A DNA stretch of 64,000 bases from Leptospira sp. (GCA_016742255.1 JACVCB010000004.1:1-64000); one strand, 5' to 3'. Positions 27,100-36,872 are shown, counted from the stretch's first letter. Notes: generated from the sequence alone by a model not told the origin. Made by a program: numbers and translations.

Positions 27100-29326
27100 T
27101 CGTTTTTTATCCCTTTGTTGTATCTTTTTATTCCTAGAATGTGCCTCTCATGTTCTCACACCTACTCCCATTCAGGAAGAAACCTTCCAAGTTTCCAAAC
27201 AAATCCAATGGATCCAAAAACCAACTGAGCTTGCTCTGAAAAACACATCCGTTGACAAAAACTTCATCAAGCTCTCGTTAGATGAACCTTTCCTGTCAGT
27301 ATCCGAAGTAGAAACCGTTTCCAAATACCGGATGGCTTCTTTTAAATTTGAAGAATCGACGAAACGGACTTGTTCCGAACAAACGGTGGATTCCATCAAA
27401 AAAGAAATTGGGAAAATTACCATCCTTGGTAAATTAACAGGGAAAAATTGTTCTTCCGATTACCAAGTCAACTTTGTCGCAAAATCTGATACTGAAATTG
27501 AGTTCAAAATCACTGTTTCTGATGAAAACCTAAATCGAATCCAACTTGTGTATGCGTCTCAGCCAGATGAAAAGTTTTTTGGACTCGGGGAACAATTCAC
27601 TTATGATGAGTTCAAAGGGAAAAAACCCTTTTTTTTCACTGAAGAACAAGGCATTGGTCGTGGGGACCAACCCATTACCACAGGGGCCAATTTACTCGCA
27701 GGGGCTGGTGGAAACGCTTATACAACTTATGCCCCGATTCCCCATTACATCAGTTCCGAAAACCGATCTGTCTTTTTTGAGAACAGTGGTTATGCGAAAT
27801 TTGATTTTGATCACGCCAAAAAAACTAAAGTTGAATTTTGGGACTTTCAATCTGAAAAATCAATTTCCGGATCCATATGGCTTGGCACTTCTGCCAAATC
27901 GCTCATCGAAACCTACACAAAAAAAACAGGACGTTTCCCCAAACTTCCAGAGTGGGCGTATGGAACTTGGTTAGGTGTCCAAGGGGGAACAGAAAAAGTT
28001 TCAGCTATCGTAAAACAAGCTAAAGACGCTGGTAACCCCGTCACAGCACTTTGGATCCAAGACTGGTGTGGAAGGCGTGTTACCAATTTTGGTGACCAAC
28101 TCAAATGGCGCTGGTATGCAGATGAAACCCTCTATCCAGATTTCAAAAAATTTGTGAAATCAATGAATGATCAAAACGTGCAGGTGTTAGGTTATATCAA
28201 TTCTTTCTTAGCTGATACCGACCCCAAAAAACCTGGTGATGATTTTACAAACCCCCTTCTCACAGAAGCAAAATCTAAAGGGTATCTTGTTAAAAATGCG
28301 AAAGGCGAGGATTACCTCATCCAAACAGTTGGTTTTCCAGCATACCTCATTGATCTTACCAATCCTCAGGCTGTGAAATGGACAAAGGACCTCATCAAAA
28401 AGAATTTAATTGGAATGGGTCTTTCTGGATGGATGGCCGACTTCGGGGAATGGTTACCCTATGATGCCAAACTTCACTCTGGTGTGGATGCAAAAGTGTA
28501 CCATAACCGTTACCCAGTGGATTGGGCAAGGATCAATCGTGAAGCCATCAAAGAAGCAGGGATGGAAGGAAAAATTGTCTTTTTTACAAGAGCTGGGTAT
28601 AGTTATTCTAATGCCTATTCCACTCTTTTTTGGGAAGGAGACCAAATGGTCAGTTTTGGAACCAATGATGGACTCCCTTCTTCTATCGTTGGACTCACAA
28701 CATCAGGTATCAGCGGTTATGCGTTAAACCATAGTGATATTGGCGGATATACAACCATATCGAATCCATTAAAAAACTACCACCGCACAAAAGAATTATT
28801 ACTCCGATGGGCAGAAGTTTCTGCTTTTACCCCTGTGTTTCGTACACACGAAGGCAACAGGCCTCTTAAAAACTGGCAAGTTTACACATATACAAAACCT
28901 GACGGAACAAAATCACTTGGGGATGAGGATACAGTCCAACTATTTGCAAAAATTGCTAGGATCCACTTTGCCTTAAAGCCATACATCCAAAGTTTGGTGG
29001 AAGAAGCATCCAAAACAGGACTTCCTGTTGTGAGACACAATGCAATAGTGGAACCAGAAGACAAAATTCTTCTCAATTACAAATACCAGTTTTTCTTAGG
29101 AGATGATGTACTCGTCGCACCTGTTGTAGAATCAAATGAAATTGTACAAGATGTATACTTACCTCGAGGGAAATGGACACATTTTTGGACAGGCACAACC
29201 TATGAAGGAAATCGAAAAATACAAATCTCTGCACCGATTGGAAAACCACCTGCTTTTATCAGAGTTGGTGGAAAATCAGAGGGTCTCATTCGTTCTTCCT
29301 TAGAAAGTATACGGAATAAAAATTAA
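27092..29326 (+). CDS. GH31 glycosidase lipoprotein, sulfoquinovosidase-like
   Basis: A 744-aa retaining alpha-glycosidase. The nucleophile is Asp450 in GWMADFGEWLP and the acid/base is Asp517 in WEGDQMV; both contexts and the HSDIGGYTT segment closely match E. coli YihQ, as I recall its sequence. Of the YihQ sulfonate-pocket set (Gln, Gln, Arg, Trp, Tyr), four appear conserved (in LGVQGGTE, WIQDW, LKWRW and GGYTT), but the Arg position is Gln336. The substrate may therefore not be sulfoquinovose. The N-terminus (MVFRFLSLCCIFLFLECAS) looks like a lipoprotein signal with Cys20. Start ATG 27092 has a strong GGAGGA site. The metallophosphoesterase gene follows 13 bases later. Confidence 0.88.
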   Translation: MVFRFLSLCCIFLFLECASHVLTPTPIQEETFQVSKQIQWIQKPTELALKNTSVDKNFIKLSLDEPFLSVSEVETVSKYRMASFKFEESTKRTCSEQTVDSIKKEIGKITILGKLTGKNCSSDYQVNFVAKSDTEIEFKITVSDENLNRIQLVYASQPDEKFFGLGEQFTYDEFKGKKPFFFTEEQGIGRGDQPITTGANLLAGAGGNAYTTYAPIPHYISSENRSVFFENSGYAKFDFDHAKKTKVEFWDFQSEKSISGSIWLGTSAKSLIETYTKKTGRFPKLPEWAYGTWLGVQGGTEKVSAIVKQAKDAGNPVTALWIQDWCGRRVTNFGDQLKWRWYADETLYPDFKKFVKSMNDQNVQVLGYINSFLADTDPKKPGDDFTNPLLTEAKSKGYLVKNAKGEDYLIQTVGFPAYLIDLTNPQAVKWTKDLIKKNLIGMGLSGWMADFGEWLPYDAKLHSGVDAKVYHNRYPVDWARINREAIKEAGMEGKIVFFTRAGYSYSNAYSTLFWEGDQMVSFGTNDGLPSSIVGLTTSGISGYALNHSDIGGYTTISNPLKNYHRTKELLLRWAEVSAFTPVFRTHEGNRPLKNWQVYTYTKPDGTKSLGDEDTVQLFAKIARIHFALKPYIQSLVEEASKTGLPVVRHNAIVEPEDKILLNYKYQFFLGDDVLVAPVVESNEIVQDVYLPRGKWTHFWTGTTYEGNRKIQISAPIGKPPAFIRVGGKSEGLIRSSLESIRNKN

Positions 29327-29339
29327 GGAACCAACCCAG

Positions 29340-30167
29340 ATGAAATTTGCATTGATTGGAGACATCCACGGCTATTGGAACCAAAAAGACATTGAATACT
29401 TCAATGAGTCAGATTATGACTTTTTGTTTTTTACAGGTGATCTAAGGGGGAATCCAAAACTAGGAAAGGTTTCCTTCCAAGGACTCACCAAACGCGCGTA
29501 TATGATACCTGGGAATTGGGATGGAACAAGTCTCACCTCCGTGGTTGGAGAAATTGTAAATTCCAAACTCCTGATCCAATCAGGTCATTTGGGGCAAGGT
29601 AGAAGGTTACAAAAACTATCCGAACGAGTCAAACCTCTCACAATCCTTGGTTATAGTTCACTTGTATTGTCACAAGAATTGGATTTGTCTCTCATTGTAG
29701 GGAGACCACATGCCATGGGTGGAGGACTTAGTTTTTTGCCTCACTTAAAAAAAACCTATCACGTTACCGATATGGAAACTTCCATTGAGACATATAAACG
29801 ACTGATTGATGGAACAAAGGAAAAACATTTACTCTTCCTTTCGCATAACGGGCCTTTTGGGCTCGGTTCTGCTAAAAATGCGATGTATGGAGCTGAATTT
29901 AAAAAGGAAGGTGGTGATTGGGGTGATACCGATTTAACGGAAGCCATTCAATATGCCAAATCGATTGGGAAAAAAGTTCCCCTTGTCCTTTCTGGCCACA
30001 TGCACCATTCCATTAGCAAAACCAAAGAAAGGGAAACACATGAATACACTGGTGGGACTTTTTATGTGAATGGAGCCAAAGTCCCAAGGATCAGAGAAGG
30101 GAAACACTTTCACACAAAGATCGAATGGACAGGGGGATCTGCCACTGTCATCCCCTTGTGGGTTTAA
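29340..30167 (+). CDS. Calcineurin-like metallophosphoesterase
   Basis: The five metal-binding blocks of the family are visible: GDIHG (residues 7-11), TGDLRG, GNWDG (in place of the usual GNHD/E), LSHNGPFG and SGHMHHS. These ligate a two-metal centre (Mn, Fe or Zn) for phosphomonoester or phosphodiester hydrolysis. There is no signal peptide, so it is cytosolic. The substrate is unknown. It starts 13 bases after the GH31 gene with an AAGGA site, so the two are likely co-transcribed, although no shared pathway is evident. Its 3' end overlaps osmC by 4 bases. Confidence 0.88.
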   Translation: MKFALIGDIHGYWNQKDIEYFNESDYDFLFFTGDLRGNPKLGKVSFQGLTKRAYMIPGNWDGTSLTSVVGEIVNSKLLIQSGHLGQGRRLQKLSERVKPLTILGYSSLVLSQELDLSLIVGRPHAMGGGLSFLPHLKKTYHVTDMETSIETYKRLIDGTKEKHLLFLSHNGPFGLGSAKNAMYGAEFKKEGGDWGDTDLTEAIQYAKSIGKKVPLVLSGHMHHSISKTKERETHEYTGGTFYVNGAKVPRIREGKHFHTKIEWTGGSATVIPLWV

Positions 30168-30571
30168 GGGAGTAAAAGAGTTTCGATTTCGATTTTCCCA
30201 GTGAGAATTTTGTGAACGGGGCAAGCATTGGCAACTGAATACAACCGTTCCCTTTCCTCTGGTTTTAAATTTCCTTTGAGAGTGACTTCGCGAACGAATT
30301 TGTGATCCTCAGGTGACCGTTTATCAATTGTTACTTGGACAGAAACGGAATCTAATGCATACCCTTTTCTATCTGCATACATTCGTATTGTAATCGAAGT
30401 ACATGCTCCTAAGGAAGATGCAAGAAGTTCTGTCGGCATAGGACCAAGATCTGTGCCTTCTTTATCTGCTGGTTCGTCTGCTATCCAATGGTGTTTGCCT
30501 TTTGAGATTTTGGTTTCGTATTTTGTGTTTTCCGTTGTGACGATCACTTTGTCTTCGAATACTGCTGTCAT
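30164..30571 (-). CDS. OsmC/Ohr-family peroxiredoxin-like protein
   Basis: A 135-aa OsmC-fold protein. The two redox-active cysteines are Cys57 in SLGACTSI and Cys117 in NACPVHKIL, spaced as in the family. It should reduce organic hydroperoxides in the cytosol with a dithiol reductant. The general form ([14 protein letters not shown]) fits the OsmC/YhfA branch more than Ohr. It overlaps the upstream acyltransferase gene by 4 bases (ATGA), so the two are translationally coupled. Confidence 0.93.
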   Translation of the reverse strand: MTAVFEDKVIVTTENTKYETKISKGKHHWIADEPADKEGTDLGPMPTELLASSLGACTSITIRMYADRKGYALDSVSVQVTIDKRSPEDHKFVREVTLKGNLKPEERERLYSVANACPVHKILTGKIEIETLLLP

Positions 30572-31242
30572 TTGGATTCTCCTTTACGAATTCGTTCCGC
30601 TTCCTGAATCGCTTTCTCCCTATTTTTTAACATAGCTTCTTCAACTTTCAATCTCATATTTTCAAATTCCACCTCATTTAATTCGCGAGGAACGTAAATT
30701 GGTTCCCCATATGAAACAACAAAGGTTGTAAACGGTTTTGGAACTCTATGTTTGTCCCACGCCTTTTCCAAAATCCATTGCCTTGAACATTCATAATGAA
30801 ATGGAACGATAGGTACTTGTGTGACTTGTGCAGCTGCAATGATTCCAGGTTGTAGAATTAGTGCAGGTCCTCTTGGTCCATCAGGTGTAAATGCAGCAGG
30901 TAAACCTTTTTTCAAATGTTGGATCATTGCTTTTAGTGCTTTTGATCCACCTTTAGAACTACTGCCTCGAATACTTGAATTCCCAAAACGGTGAACCACT
31001 TGGTTGATAAAATCTCCGTCTTTCGATTCTGAAATTAAGACAGCTACGTTTTTATTTCGATGAAGGTAAGGAGAGTACAATACGTTCGTATGCCAAATGG
31101 AATAGATGTATGGTTTTTTATTTTTAAATATTTCTTCGTATTGTTCGTTTTTAATGATGCGAAATCGCGATGTGAGGCCGACGAATCGTTGTAGCCAAAC
31201 GATAATGAGTGGTAAAAGCCAAACTAATATTTTTCGTTTCAA
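30568..31242 (-). CDS. DUF374 lysophospholipid-acyltransferase-fold protein
   Basis: A 224-aa protein with an N-terminal hydrophobic segment (residues 4-22). It carries the DUF374 variant of the LPLAT fold: YSIWHTNVL in the catalytic block and TPDGPRGP as the conserved second block. Members are thought to acylate envelope lipids at the inner membrane, but the acceptor is not established. It is the first gene of a two-gene unit with osmC and lies 61 bases after csrA on the same strand, so read-through from the flagellar operon is possible. Confidence 0.88.
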   Translation of the reverse strand: MKRKILVWLLPLIIVWLQRFVGLTSRFRIIKNEQYEEIFKNKKPYIYSIWHTNVLYSPYLHRNKNVAVLISESKDGDFINQVVHRFGNSSIRGSSSKGGSKALKAMIQHLKKGLPAAFTPDGPRGPALILQPGIIAAAQVTQVPIVPFHYECSRQWILEKAWDKHRVPKPFTTFVVSYGEPIYVPRELNEVEFENMRLKVEEAMLKNREKAIQEAERIRKGESK

Positions 31243-31303
31243 GAGATAAATTCACTCCCTGGAGTTTGTTTCCAGAGAATGTTTTGATTAGAGAAAGATC
31301 AAG

Positions 31304-31543
31304 TTAAGTTTTCTTCTTAAATAGGTCTCCCAATTTACCTAAGTCTTCAGGTTTGATATTTGTACCTGCAGCCTTTTTGTTCTCTTCTTGGATTTCTTTG
31401 TACACTTCTGCTCTATGTACAGAAACATTTTTAGGAGCTTTGACACCAATCTTAACTTGATCCCCTTTGATATCAACAATGACAATTTCAATGTCATCAC
31501 CTATCATAATGGATTGGTTACTTCTCCTTGCTAAAACTAACAC
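31304..31543 (-). CDS. csrA: Carbon storage regulator CsrA
   Basis: A 79-aa RNA-binding translational regulator with the canonical start [20 protein letters not shown] and the conserved [15 protein letters not shown] segment, whose Arg is essential for binding GGA hairpins. The C-terminal tail is about 15 residues longer than in E. coli. It is preceded by fliW, ending 3 bases before it. The family is known to repress flagellin translation and to be antagonised by FliW, and the operon order here supports that circuit. Confidence 0.97.
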   Translation of the reverse strand: MLVLARRSNQSIMIGDDIEIVIVDIKGDQVKIGVKAPKNVSVHRAEVYKEIQEENKKAAGTNIKPEDLGKLGDLFKKKT

Positions 31544-31546
31544 GAG

Positions 31547-32008
31547 CTAAACCTTTTCGGAAGACATTTCTTCCATTGATTCTATGATATTTTTGCGAAT
31601 TGGATGGTTTTCATCTCTAGAAATACATTGTTTTCCTTTTCCTTCTTTTCCATTCAGGATGATTGGCCCTTGTAAATTGGCAGTCATTCCTTTTGGATTG
31701 TCATGAGGAATAGTCACAATGAGAAATATTATCCCTTCTTTCCAACTAGTTAATCCAATATCATGTAACTCTTCGTCACTGATTGCAGGTTTGTAATGAT
31801 TCATAAACAGTTCGGGTTGGATTACAATGAATGCAAGACCCGACTCTTTTGTGGATTGTAACCATTTGAAAGGACTTTCTGCACTTTCTTCGATCAGTGC
31901 ATATTCATCAAATTCTTCAAATCCAAGTAACCCTTGAGGGAATTTAAGAATTTGTTTTGAATCCACTTGGATGGTTCCGAAAGGTTTTGTATGAATCGTT
32001 ACCGACAT
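31547..32008 (-). CDS. fliW: Flagellar assembly factor FliW
   Basis: FliW binds CsrA and also flagellin, so it links flagellin secretion to the release of CsrA. The protein (about 153 aa from ATG 32008) shows the family core: GLLGFEEFDEYALIEE near the N-terminus, the P-F-K-W-LQS strand, and the C-terminal NLQGPIILN segment. ATG 32008 has AGGAA six bases upstream; a longer form from ATG 32050 adds 14 residues with no homology. It follows flgL closely and precedes csrA by 3 bases. Confidence 0.95.
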   Translation of the reverse strand: MSVTIHTKPFGTIQVDSKQILKFPQGLLGFEEFDEYALIEESAESPFKWLQSTKESGLAFIVIQPELFMNHYKPAISDEELHDIGLTSWKEGIIFLIVTIPHDNPKGMTANLQGPIILNGKEGKGKQCISRDENHPIRKNIIESMEEMSSEKV

Positions 32009-32060
32009 TCTAGTTCCTGTTGTTTCTAATCTTTCTAATGTGCCTGTCATTTAATCCCAA

Positions 32061-33329
32061 TTACCTTAGGAAATCCATCAAAGTTGGTTTGATGATTTTA
32101 GATCCAACATTGAGCGCATAACTATGAATTGTTTCTAACCACTTCATGTTCATAATCGTTTCCGGAAAATCAATTCCTTCATTTTTAGCAAGAAGTTCCG
32201 TCATGTACATCTTATCATAAGAAACTCGTTCTTCATGTTGTTCCAATCGATTCATACGAGCACCGATGGTAGCACGATGGCGTAGAATATTTTCCAATGC
32301 TAAGTCCAAATCTCCTAAATCGCGACCACCAATTCTTTCTTGGTCTTTTTGGATGAGGTCATTTCGAAGTTGGATGAGAGTATCAAAAACAGAAAGTCCT
32401 GTTACCGTTGCTGATTTAGAATAATTATTTGGTGGTTCACTTGCACTTGGTTCAATGAGTCCAATGTCACGTAACACAGTTCCACCGTCTACATCCTCTA
32501 GCCAAATTTGGTGAGGTGCTGTGGAAGAAATTGAAATGTTATCTTGGGCAAGTTTACTTGCTTTTACTTCCAAAGGAGCGTTATTGATTTTATCAATCAC
32601 ATCATCAATGGTATCACCCACAGAGATATGGATTTCTACTCCATCAATTTTGAACTTTTGGTCAGAAGTAGCTTGGTAAGCAGAGTTGTCCACTTTGGAT
32701 GTGACACTCACGTTTGTTCCCCAAAACACTTTGTTCCCTGGGATCGTGATAGGGATGTATTCCCCTTTTTCAATCTCACGGAGTTGTTCGCCAATGTCCC
32801 CTCGGTATTCCACACCCACGTATTGGTTTTTCAGTTCTAGACCTTGCAAACCCTTAATTTTTGATTCAATTGGTTCAAATGGAGGTCTTTCAATTACATG
32901 ACCACCAAACAAAGGTTGTCCTGTCGCATCACGTGCGTTAGCGAGATCCACGATGGCACGTAAGTGTTGGTCAATTTCTTTTCCAATGGCAACTTCGAGT
33001 TCAAATCCTTTGTCCCCTTGGTAAATACCATTTCCAGCTTGTACGGTTAACACACGAACTCGTTGGAAAATTTCACCCATCTTATCGAGGACCCCATCAA
33101 TCTGTTGCAGACGTTGGTATCCATCCCCAATGTTTTCTTCGTACTGAGAGAGTTCATTGAGGCGAGATCGAAAGTACATTTGGTTTGTGGCCGCACCCGG
33201 ATCATCTGAAGGTTTACGGATTTTTAATCCAGTCCCTAGTTGCGTTTGGGTTTCGTCCATTGCCACTTGGTGGCGGTTTAAATTCCGCACCAAGGAATTG
33301 TTCTGCATCATGTTAGTAATTCTGATCAT
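32061..33329 (-). CDS. flgL: Flagellar hook-associated protein 3 FlgL
   Basis: The hook-filament junction protein. It has the flagellin-like N-terminal helix (MIRITNMMQNNSLVRNLNRH, then GLKIRKPSDDPGAATN) and the C-terminal helix near RMNRLEQHEERVSYD. At 422 aa it is longer than the enterobacterial protein (about 317), the extra length lying in the middle. It starts 2 bases after the flgK stop, so the two are translationally linked. In spirochaetes it assembles in the periplasmic flagellum. Confidence 0.96.
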   Translation of the reverse strand: MIRITNMMQNNSLVRNLNRHQVAMDETQTQLGTGLKIRKPSDDPGAATNQMYFRSRLNELSQYEENIGDGYQRLQQIDGVLDKMGEIFQRVRVLTVQAGNGIYQGDKGFELEVAIGKEIDQHLRAIVDLANARDATGQPLFGGHVIERPPFEPIESKIKGLQGLELKNQYVGVEYRGDIGEQLREIEKGEYIPITIPGNKVFWGTNVSVTSKVDNSAYQATSDQKFKIDGVEIHISVGDTIDDVIDKINNAPLEVKASKLAQDNISISSTAPHQIWLEDVDGGTVLRDIGLIEPSASEPPNNYSKSATVTGLSVFDTLIQLRNDLIQKDQERIGGRDLGDLDLALENILRHRATIGARMNRLEQHEERVSYDKMYMTELLAKNEGIDFPETIMNMKWLETIHSYALNVGSKIIKPTLMDFLR

Positions 33330-33331
33330 GA

Positions 33332-35245
33332 TTATACACCTAACCTATTGATGATGGTATCTAACATTTCATTGAGTGTGGAGATCATCCGAGCCGAGGC
33401 ATTATAAGATTGTTGGAACTGAACCATATTGGCCATCTCCTCATCTAAATTCACACCCATAACTGATTGGCGCATGTTTTCTAATTCCACCATCAGTTCG
33501 TTTTGTGTCGTATACTCTTGTTTCGCTTCACGAGCTTCGGTTCCCAGTCTTGAAATCAGTGAGTTGTAAAAATCATCAGTTGTTTTGGAATAATCAAACA
33601 TCACTGGTTTTTCACGCAGAGCCGCTGCGATAAGAAGTGCATTGGATCCGTCTTTTTGACCGTTTGGTGAATTGTAATCACCGGAACCATTCACATCTTT
33701 ACCTCGACCTGCGGCAATATTAGCTGGGTTATTTCTCACATCATCAGACATTTTAAAGAATGAAGAGGGGTGGTACATCGGTGTGAGTGTGATGTCTTGT
33801 GCATTCGCTTGGAATTTATTGATCTCACCAATTTTTCGGTAATCAAACGATCCCGATACACCAGAGGCAGTCAAAATTCCAGTGAGACCCACAAGGAGTT
33901 CTCCAGAATCTTCCAAGTGGCGGATCATAAAGTTTTCTTTTTTGTCTTGTGGGTTTGTCGTACTCTTTAGCGCCAATTGGTTGTCATGCGACATGTAAGC
34001 CACAACACCAGTTTCAGAACGATTGATTCGTTTGATAACCGCATTTAAGGTATCATCTTTGGAATACGGTACTAGGATTTCTGTTTCGCCTCCAGGACTT
34101 GCTTTTAAAAATCGCATGGTCCCTGAGATACCAATGGGGCGATCAGGATCAAGAGAAGTGCGACCTGTCACTCGAAACACTGCTGTTTTATCGTTGAGTC
34201 CATCACCATCAGTATCGATTTCCCCGAAGGTATTGGTAGCAAGAGCTCTTTGTTCAAAGAAGTTCACATTGGTTTTGCCATTCAGTCCAAATCCATCTTT
34301 ATGGATTTCGTTGATCACATCCATGGCATTGATCGCAAGTGCATCCACAGCATTGATTTTTTCGACTAAGATTCTATCTCTGATTTCGTAAAGGGCTTGG
34401 ATACTCCCTTTTCTCAGGAGAACTGTATCGCCAGTTTCAGACCATTTTAAATCAAGTAGTCCATCATTGTTTGGATTCCCTACCAAATCAATTTTGTGAA
34501 CCTTTTGCCCTTGGATGAGGATTTGTTGGCCAATAAAAACCATCAGTTCATCTTCATCGCTACGTCCGATGGTGATGTCAGCCATCCCAGCTAATTCTTG
34601 TAAAAGTTCGTCTCTTCTATCCAAAAGGTCATTTGGATTGTCACCTAATGCTTGTGATTTTGTAATTTTTTCATTAAGAGATTTGATGTTTTCGGAAACA
34701 GTATTGAGGTGGTTTACTTTTGCTTCAATTTCCCGATTCGATTGGTCACGGAGAAGAGAAAGTTTTCTGTAAACATCTTCCATACGTGAACCAAGTGCTT
34801 CGGCTTTTTCCTGCACAACGGCTCTATGCGCTGTTTCTTCTGGATAGTTCGAAAGGTCTTCCCAAGAAGACCAAAACTGATCCATCATGGACCTAAGTGT
34901 CGTTCCCGTTGGCTCATTAAAAACTGTTTCTACTTGGTACAAATAATCATTTTTTTTGCCCCAATATTCTTTTAAGGAAGAGGAATCAATGATGCGATCA
35001 TCAATAAAATTATCACGAACTCGTTCAATCTCGGAAATTTTTACCCCTTGTCCAATTTGACCAGGAACCTCTGCACGGTTGAAAGCTGGATCATAAATAG
35101 GATCCATGCTGTTCATGACAACTCGTTGACGCGCATAATGTTTGTTATCCGCGTTGGAAATATTATGACCTGTGGTTTGGATCGCCTGTTGGTGGACCGA
35201 AAGTCCTCGTTTTCCGATTTCTATACCTTGGAATGTTGATCCCAT
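33332..35245 (-). CDS. flgK: Flagellar hook-associated protein 1 FlgK
   Basis: The first hook-filament junction protein, 637 aa. The N-terminus has the rod/hook family signature ([28 protein letters not shown]) and the C-terminus the matching [21 protein letters not shown] segment. The ATG has a good GGAGA site. Together with flgN upstream and flgL downstream this is the usual spirochaete order. The middle contains a DGDGLND acidic stretch. Confidence 0.97.
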   Translation of the reverse strand: MGSTFQGIEIGKRGLSVHQQAIQTTGHNISNADNKHYARQRVVMNSMDPIYDPAFNRAEVPGQIGQGVKISEIERVRDNFIDDRIIDSSSLKEYWGKKNDYLYQVETVFNEPTGTTLRSMMDQFWSSWEDLSNYPEETAHRAVVQEKAEALGSRMEDVYRKLSLLRDQSNREIEAKVNHLNTVSENIKSLNEKITKSQALGDNPNDLLDRRDELLQELAGMADITIGRSDEDELMVFIGQQILIQGQKVHKIDLVGNPNNDGLLDLKWSETGDTVLLRKGSIQALYEIRDRILVEKINAVDALAINAMDVINEIHKDGFGLNGKTNVNFFEQRALATNTFGEIDTDGDGLNDKTAVFRVTGRTSLDPDRPIGISGTMRFLKASPGGETEILVPYSKDDTLNAVIKRINRSETGVVAYMSHDNQLALKSTTNPQDKKENFMIRHLEDSGELLVGLTGILTASGVSGSFDYRKIGEINKFQANAQDITLTPMYHPSSFFKMSDDVRNNPANIAAGRGKDVNGSGDYNSPNGQKDGSNALLIAAALREKPVMFDYSKTTDDFYNSLISRLGTEAREAKQEYTTQNELMVELENMRQSVMGVNLDEEMANMVQFQQSYNASARMISTLNEMLDTIINRLGV

Positions 35246-35254
35246 ACGATTCTC

Positions 35255-35767
35255 CTAGGCAGTCGCGTTCAAAATGATCGCGCCTTTTTGGCTCTGCCCA
35301 CGCCTTGTTGGTTGTTTGTGAGAGGTATACACCTTTTCACGGGATAACTCTTGTAGTGAGTCAACGGTTGCTTGCAAAAATTCTTTTCTGGTTCTTAGAA
35401 GTTTTTCGTTTGTGATGATGGCGTCTTTTAAGTCTGCCACCACCTTTTTAAGTTCTAACGCAAATGTTTTGAGTTTAAAATTGGACTCGCGGTCCATTTG
35501 GTTTAAAAAATGAGTGAGTGTGATCGAAGATTCGTCTTTTTGGAATTTTTCCTTTTCATAAACATCTTCTATGGTTTTCATCCGAATTCGTTCCAATTCA
35601 GAGGCTTCTACCATGATATGATAACTTTCTTTAACAAAGGACTCGAGTGATTTGCCGTCCGCTTGGTGGATGGCGTTTCTTTTTTTGCCTTCCAAATCCA
35701 AAAGGCGCTTGTAACAGTCTATTTCTGTAGTAAATAAACTTCTAAGTGATTCTACCCAATCCAACAT
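35255..35767 (-). CDS. flgN: FlgN-family flagellar export chaperone
   Basis: A 170-aa, mostly helical coiled-coil protein with the FlgN pattern: LDWVESLRSLFTTEIDCYKRLLDLE at the N-terminus and a C-terminal amphipathic helix. It would hold FlgK and FlgL unfolded for export by the flagellar type III apparatus. Assignment rests on position directly before flgK and on composition, since the family is weakly conserved. It is the first gene of the flgN-flgK-flgL-fliW-csrA run, with GGAA before the ATG and a small hairpin just upstream. Confidence 0.85.
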   Translation of the reverse strand: MLDWVESLRSLFTTEIDCYKRLLDLEGKKRNAIHQADGKSLESFVKESYHIMVEASELERIRMKTIEDVYEKEKFQKDESSITLTHFLNQMDRESNFKLKTFALELKKVVADLKDAIITNEKLLRTRKEFLQATVDSLQELSREKVYTSHKQPTRRGQSQKGAIILNATA

Positions 35768-35778
35768 GCGAATTCCTT

Positions 35779-35792
35779 TTCCCTTATGGGAA
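35779..35792 (-). promoter_or_regulatory. Hairpin in the flgN leader
   Basis: TTCCC (35779-35783) pairs with GGGAA (35788-35792) around a 4-base loop, immediately before the flgN ribosome site. The hairpin carries a GGGA in or beside the loop on the mRNA. CsrA sites are GGA motifs in hairpin loops, but this match is loose. Confidence 0.3.
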
Positions 35793-35853
35793 GGATCGAC
35801 GGATTCCCAAACTAGCTTAGGAAAATTTATAAAAATTTACTATTTTCAGGTCT

Positions 35854-36033
35854 ATGTCTCGAAAATCACCATGTATTAAAATCTGTATGATGGATCCAGA
35901 ATCTGGGTTTTGTGCTGGTTGTTACCGAACAATCGAAGAAATCGGGGCTTGGTCCAGTATGACCGATGAGGAAAAAGAAGCAGTCTGGCAGGAGCTCCCG
36001 CGTAGAAAGGCGGGAAACTCTACCAAAGAATAG
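35854..36033 (+). CDS. DUF1289 family small cysteine protein, 59 aa
   Basis: ATG 35854 opens a 59-codon frame that matches DUF1289: an N-terminal [21 protein letters not shown] block with four cysteines (C-x3-C, C-x2-C) followed by the [20 protein letters not shown] helix typical of the family. The cysteines probably bind zinc or an iron-sulfur cluster. The function is unknown in the family. The ribosome site (AGG at 35848) is weak. It diverges from flgN and ends one base before the convergent zinc-ribbon-like gene. Confidence 0.88.
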   Translation: MSRKSPCIKICMMDPESGFCAGCYRTIEEIGAWSSMTDEEKEAVWQELPRRKAGNSTKE

Positions 36034-36034
36034 G

Positions 36035-36322
36035 TTATTTAGTACCTTTATCAATCTTATTGCGGTGTTCCTCACAGAGTCTATAGAGTTGATCTGTAGA
36101 TGGATTTTTCTTTGTGACTTTTTTTCCGCATACAATACACAAACCTTGTGCCCTTCTTCTTTTGTATAACAATTGAACTCGTTCGGCACCTGATAAATTG
36201 TATTTACTGATTTGAAGACGAACTCCTTTTACCAAATAACTTCCGATGGCAGACTCCTCTCCTTTTTTTAATTCGGAAAAAATCTTGTTTAACTCATCCG
36301 GTTTAATCGATTTAGGCTTCAT
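36035..36322 (-). CDS. Small zinc-ribbon-like protein, 95 aa
   Basis: A basic protein with a C-terminal CIVCGKK...LCEEH motif: Cys-x2-Cys, about 16 residues, then Cys-x2-His (or Cys plus His), consistent with a zinc-binding finger. Upstream it has KYNLSGAERVQLLYKRRRAQG, a basic region that could bind nucleic acid. I do not recognise a named family; it may be genus-specific. The ATG has a GGAG site six bases upstream. It converges with the DUF1289 gene. Confidence 0.72.
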   Translation of the reverse strand: MKPKSIKPDELNKIFSELKKGEESAIGSYLVKGVRLQISKYNLSGAERVQLLYKRRRAQGLCIVCGKKVTKKNPSTDQLYRLCEEHRNKIDKGTK

Positions 36323-36375
36323 ACATTCTCCTACTTTTTGCTAAATTTAACTCTCTGTTAGATTCTAAATGTTAA

Positions 36376-36405
36376 TGCACATTAGTTTCTACCCACTAAC
36401 GTGCA
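36376..36405. promoter_or_regulatory. 11-bp inverted repeat, operator candidate
   Basis: TGCACATTAGT (36376-36386) and ACTAACGTGCA (36395-36405) match as inverted arms with one mismatch and an 8-base centre. The site sits in the 214-base divergent spacer between the zinc-ribbon-like gene and the Mpo1-like gene. Nothing else obvious occupies that spacer apart from AT-rich promoter-like sequence. Confidence 0.45.
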
Positions 36406-36536
36406 ACTCTATTTTAAAATCATATCTGAATTCTCGAATATAGATTCAAAAACTAGGGACAAACTCTAATATTTGGAATGATTTTTGAGTTGGCAAAGTG
36501 AAAAGATCGACTAAGGTTTAGAGAAAGGACCAATTT

Positions 36537-36872
36537 ATGGAAAAGAAGTACAAAACACTCAAAGATTTTTTCCCATTCTATTTAGAAGAACATAGCCATC
36601 CGTTTAACCGTGCGTTACATTTTGTTGGCTCAAGTCTTGCCTTCGGTTGTATTCTAGGATTTATCGCAACTACTAAGTTGTATATCTTAGGTTTGGCACT
36701 TGTTAGTGGGTATTTCTTTGCATGGATCGGACATTTCTTTGTCGAAAAAAATCGCCCTGCGACATTTACCTACCCAATTTATTCCTTCGTTTCTGATTGG
36801 ATGATGTACTTCAAAATGTTAATGGGACGTATTGATGTTGAATTTGCCAAAATTAAGTCAAAAAAAAATTAA
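36537..36872 (+). CDS. Mpo1/DUF962-family membrane protein
   Basis: A 111-aa protein with two to three hydrophobic segments (about residues 28-45 and 47-66). It has the DUF962 signature YLEEHSHPFNRALHFVG followed by a second histidine in FAWIGHFFVEKNRPATF. The yeast homologue Mpo1 is an Fe-dependent dioxygenase that shortens 2-hydroxy fatty acids, with conserved histidines as metal ligands; those are present here. A role in fatty-acid alpha-oxidation is possible but not shown in bacteria. It has a good AAAGGA site and is followed by a lipoprotein gene one base after its stop. Confidence 0.87.
   Translation: MEKKYKTLKDFFPFYLEEHSHPFNRALHFVGSSLAFGCILGFIATTKLYILGLALVSGYFFAWIGHFFVEKNRPATFTYPIYSFVSDWMMYFKMLMGRIDVEFAKIKSKKN

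Noticed and set aside
33157..35239. Several plus-strand frames opposite flgK and flgL
   Set aside because: Codon-shadow frames with no start signals and no family resemblance.
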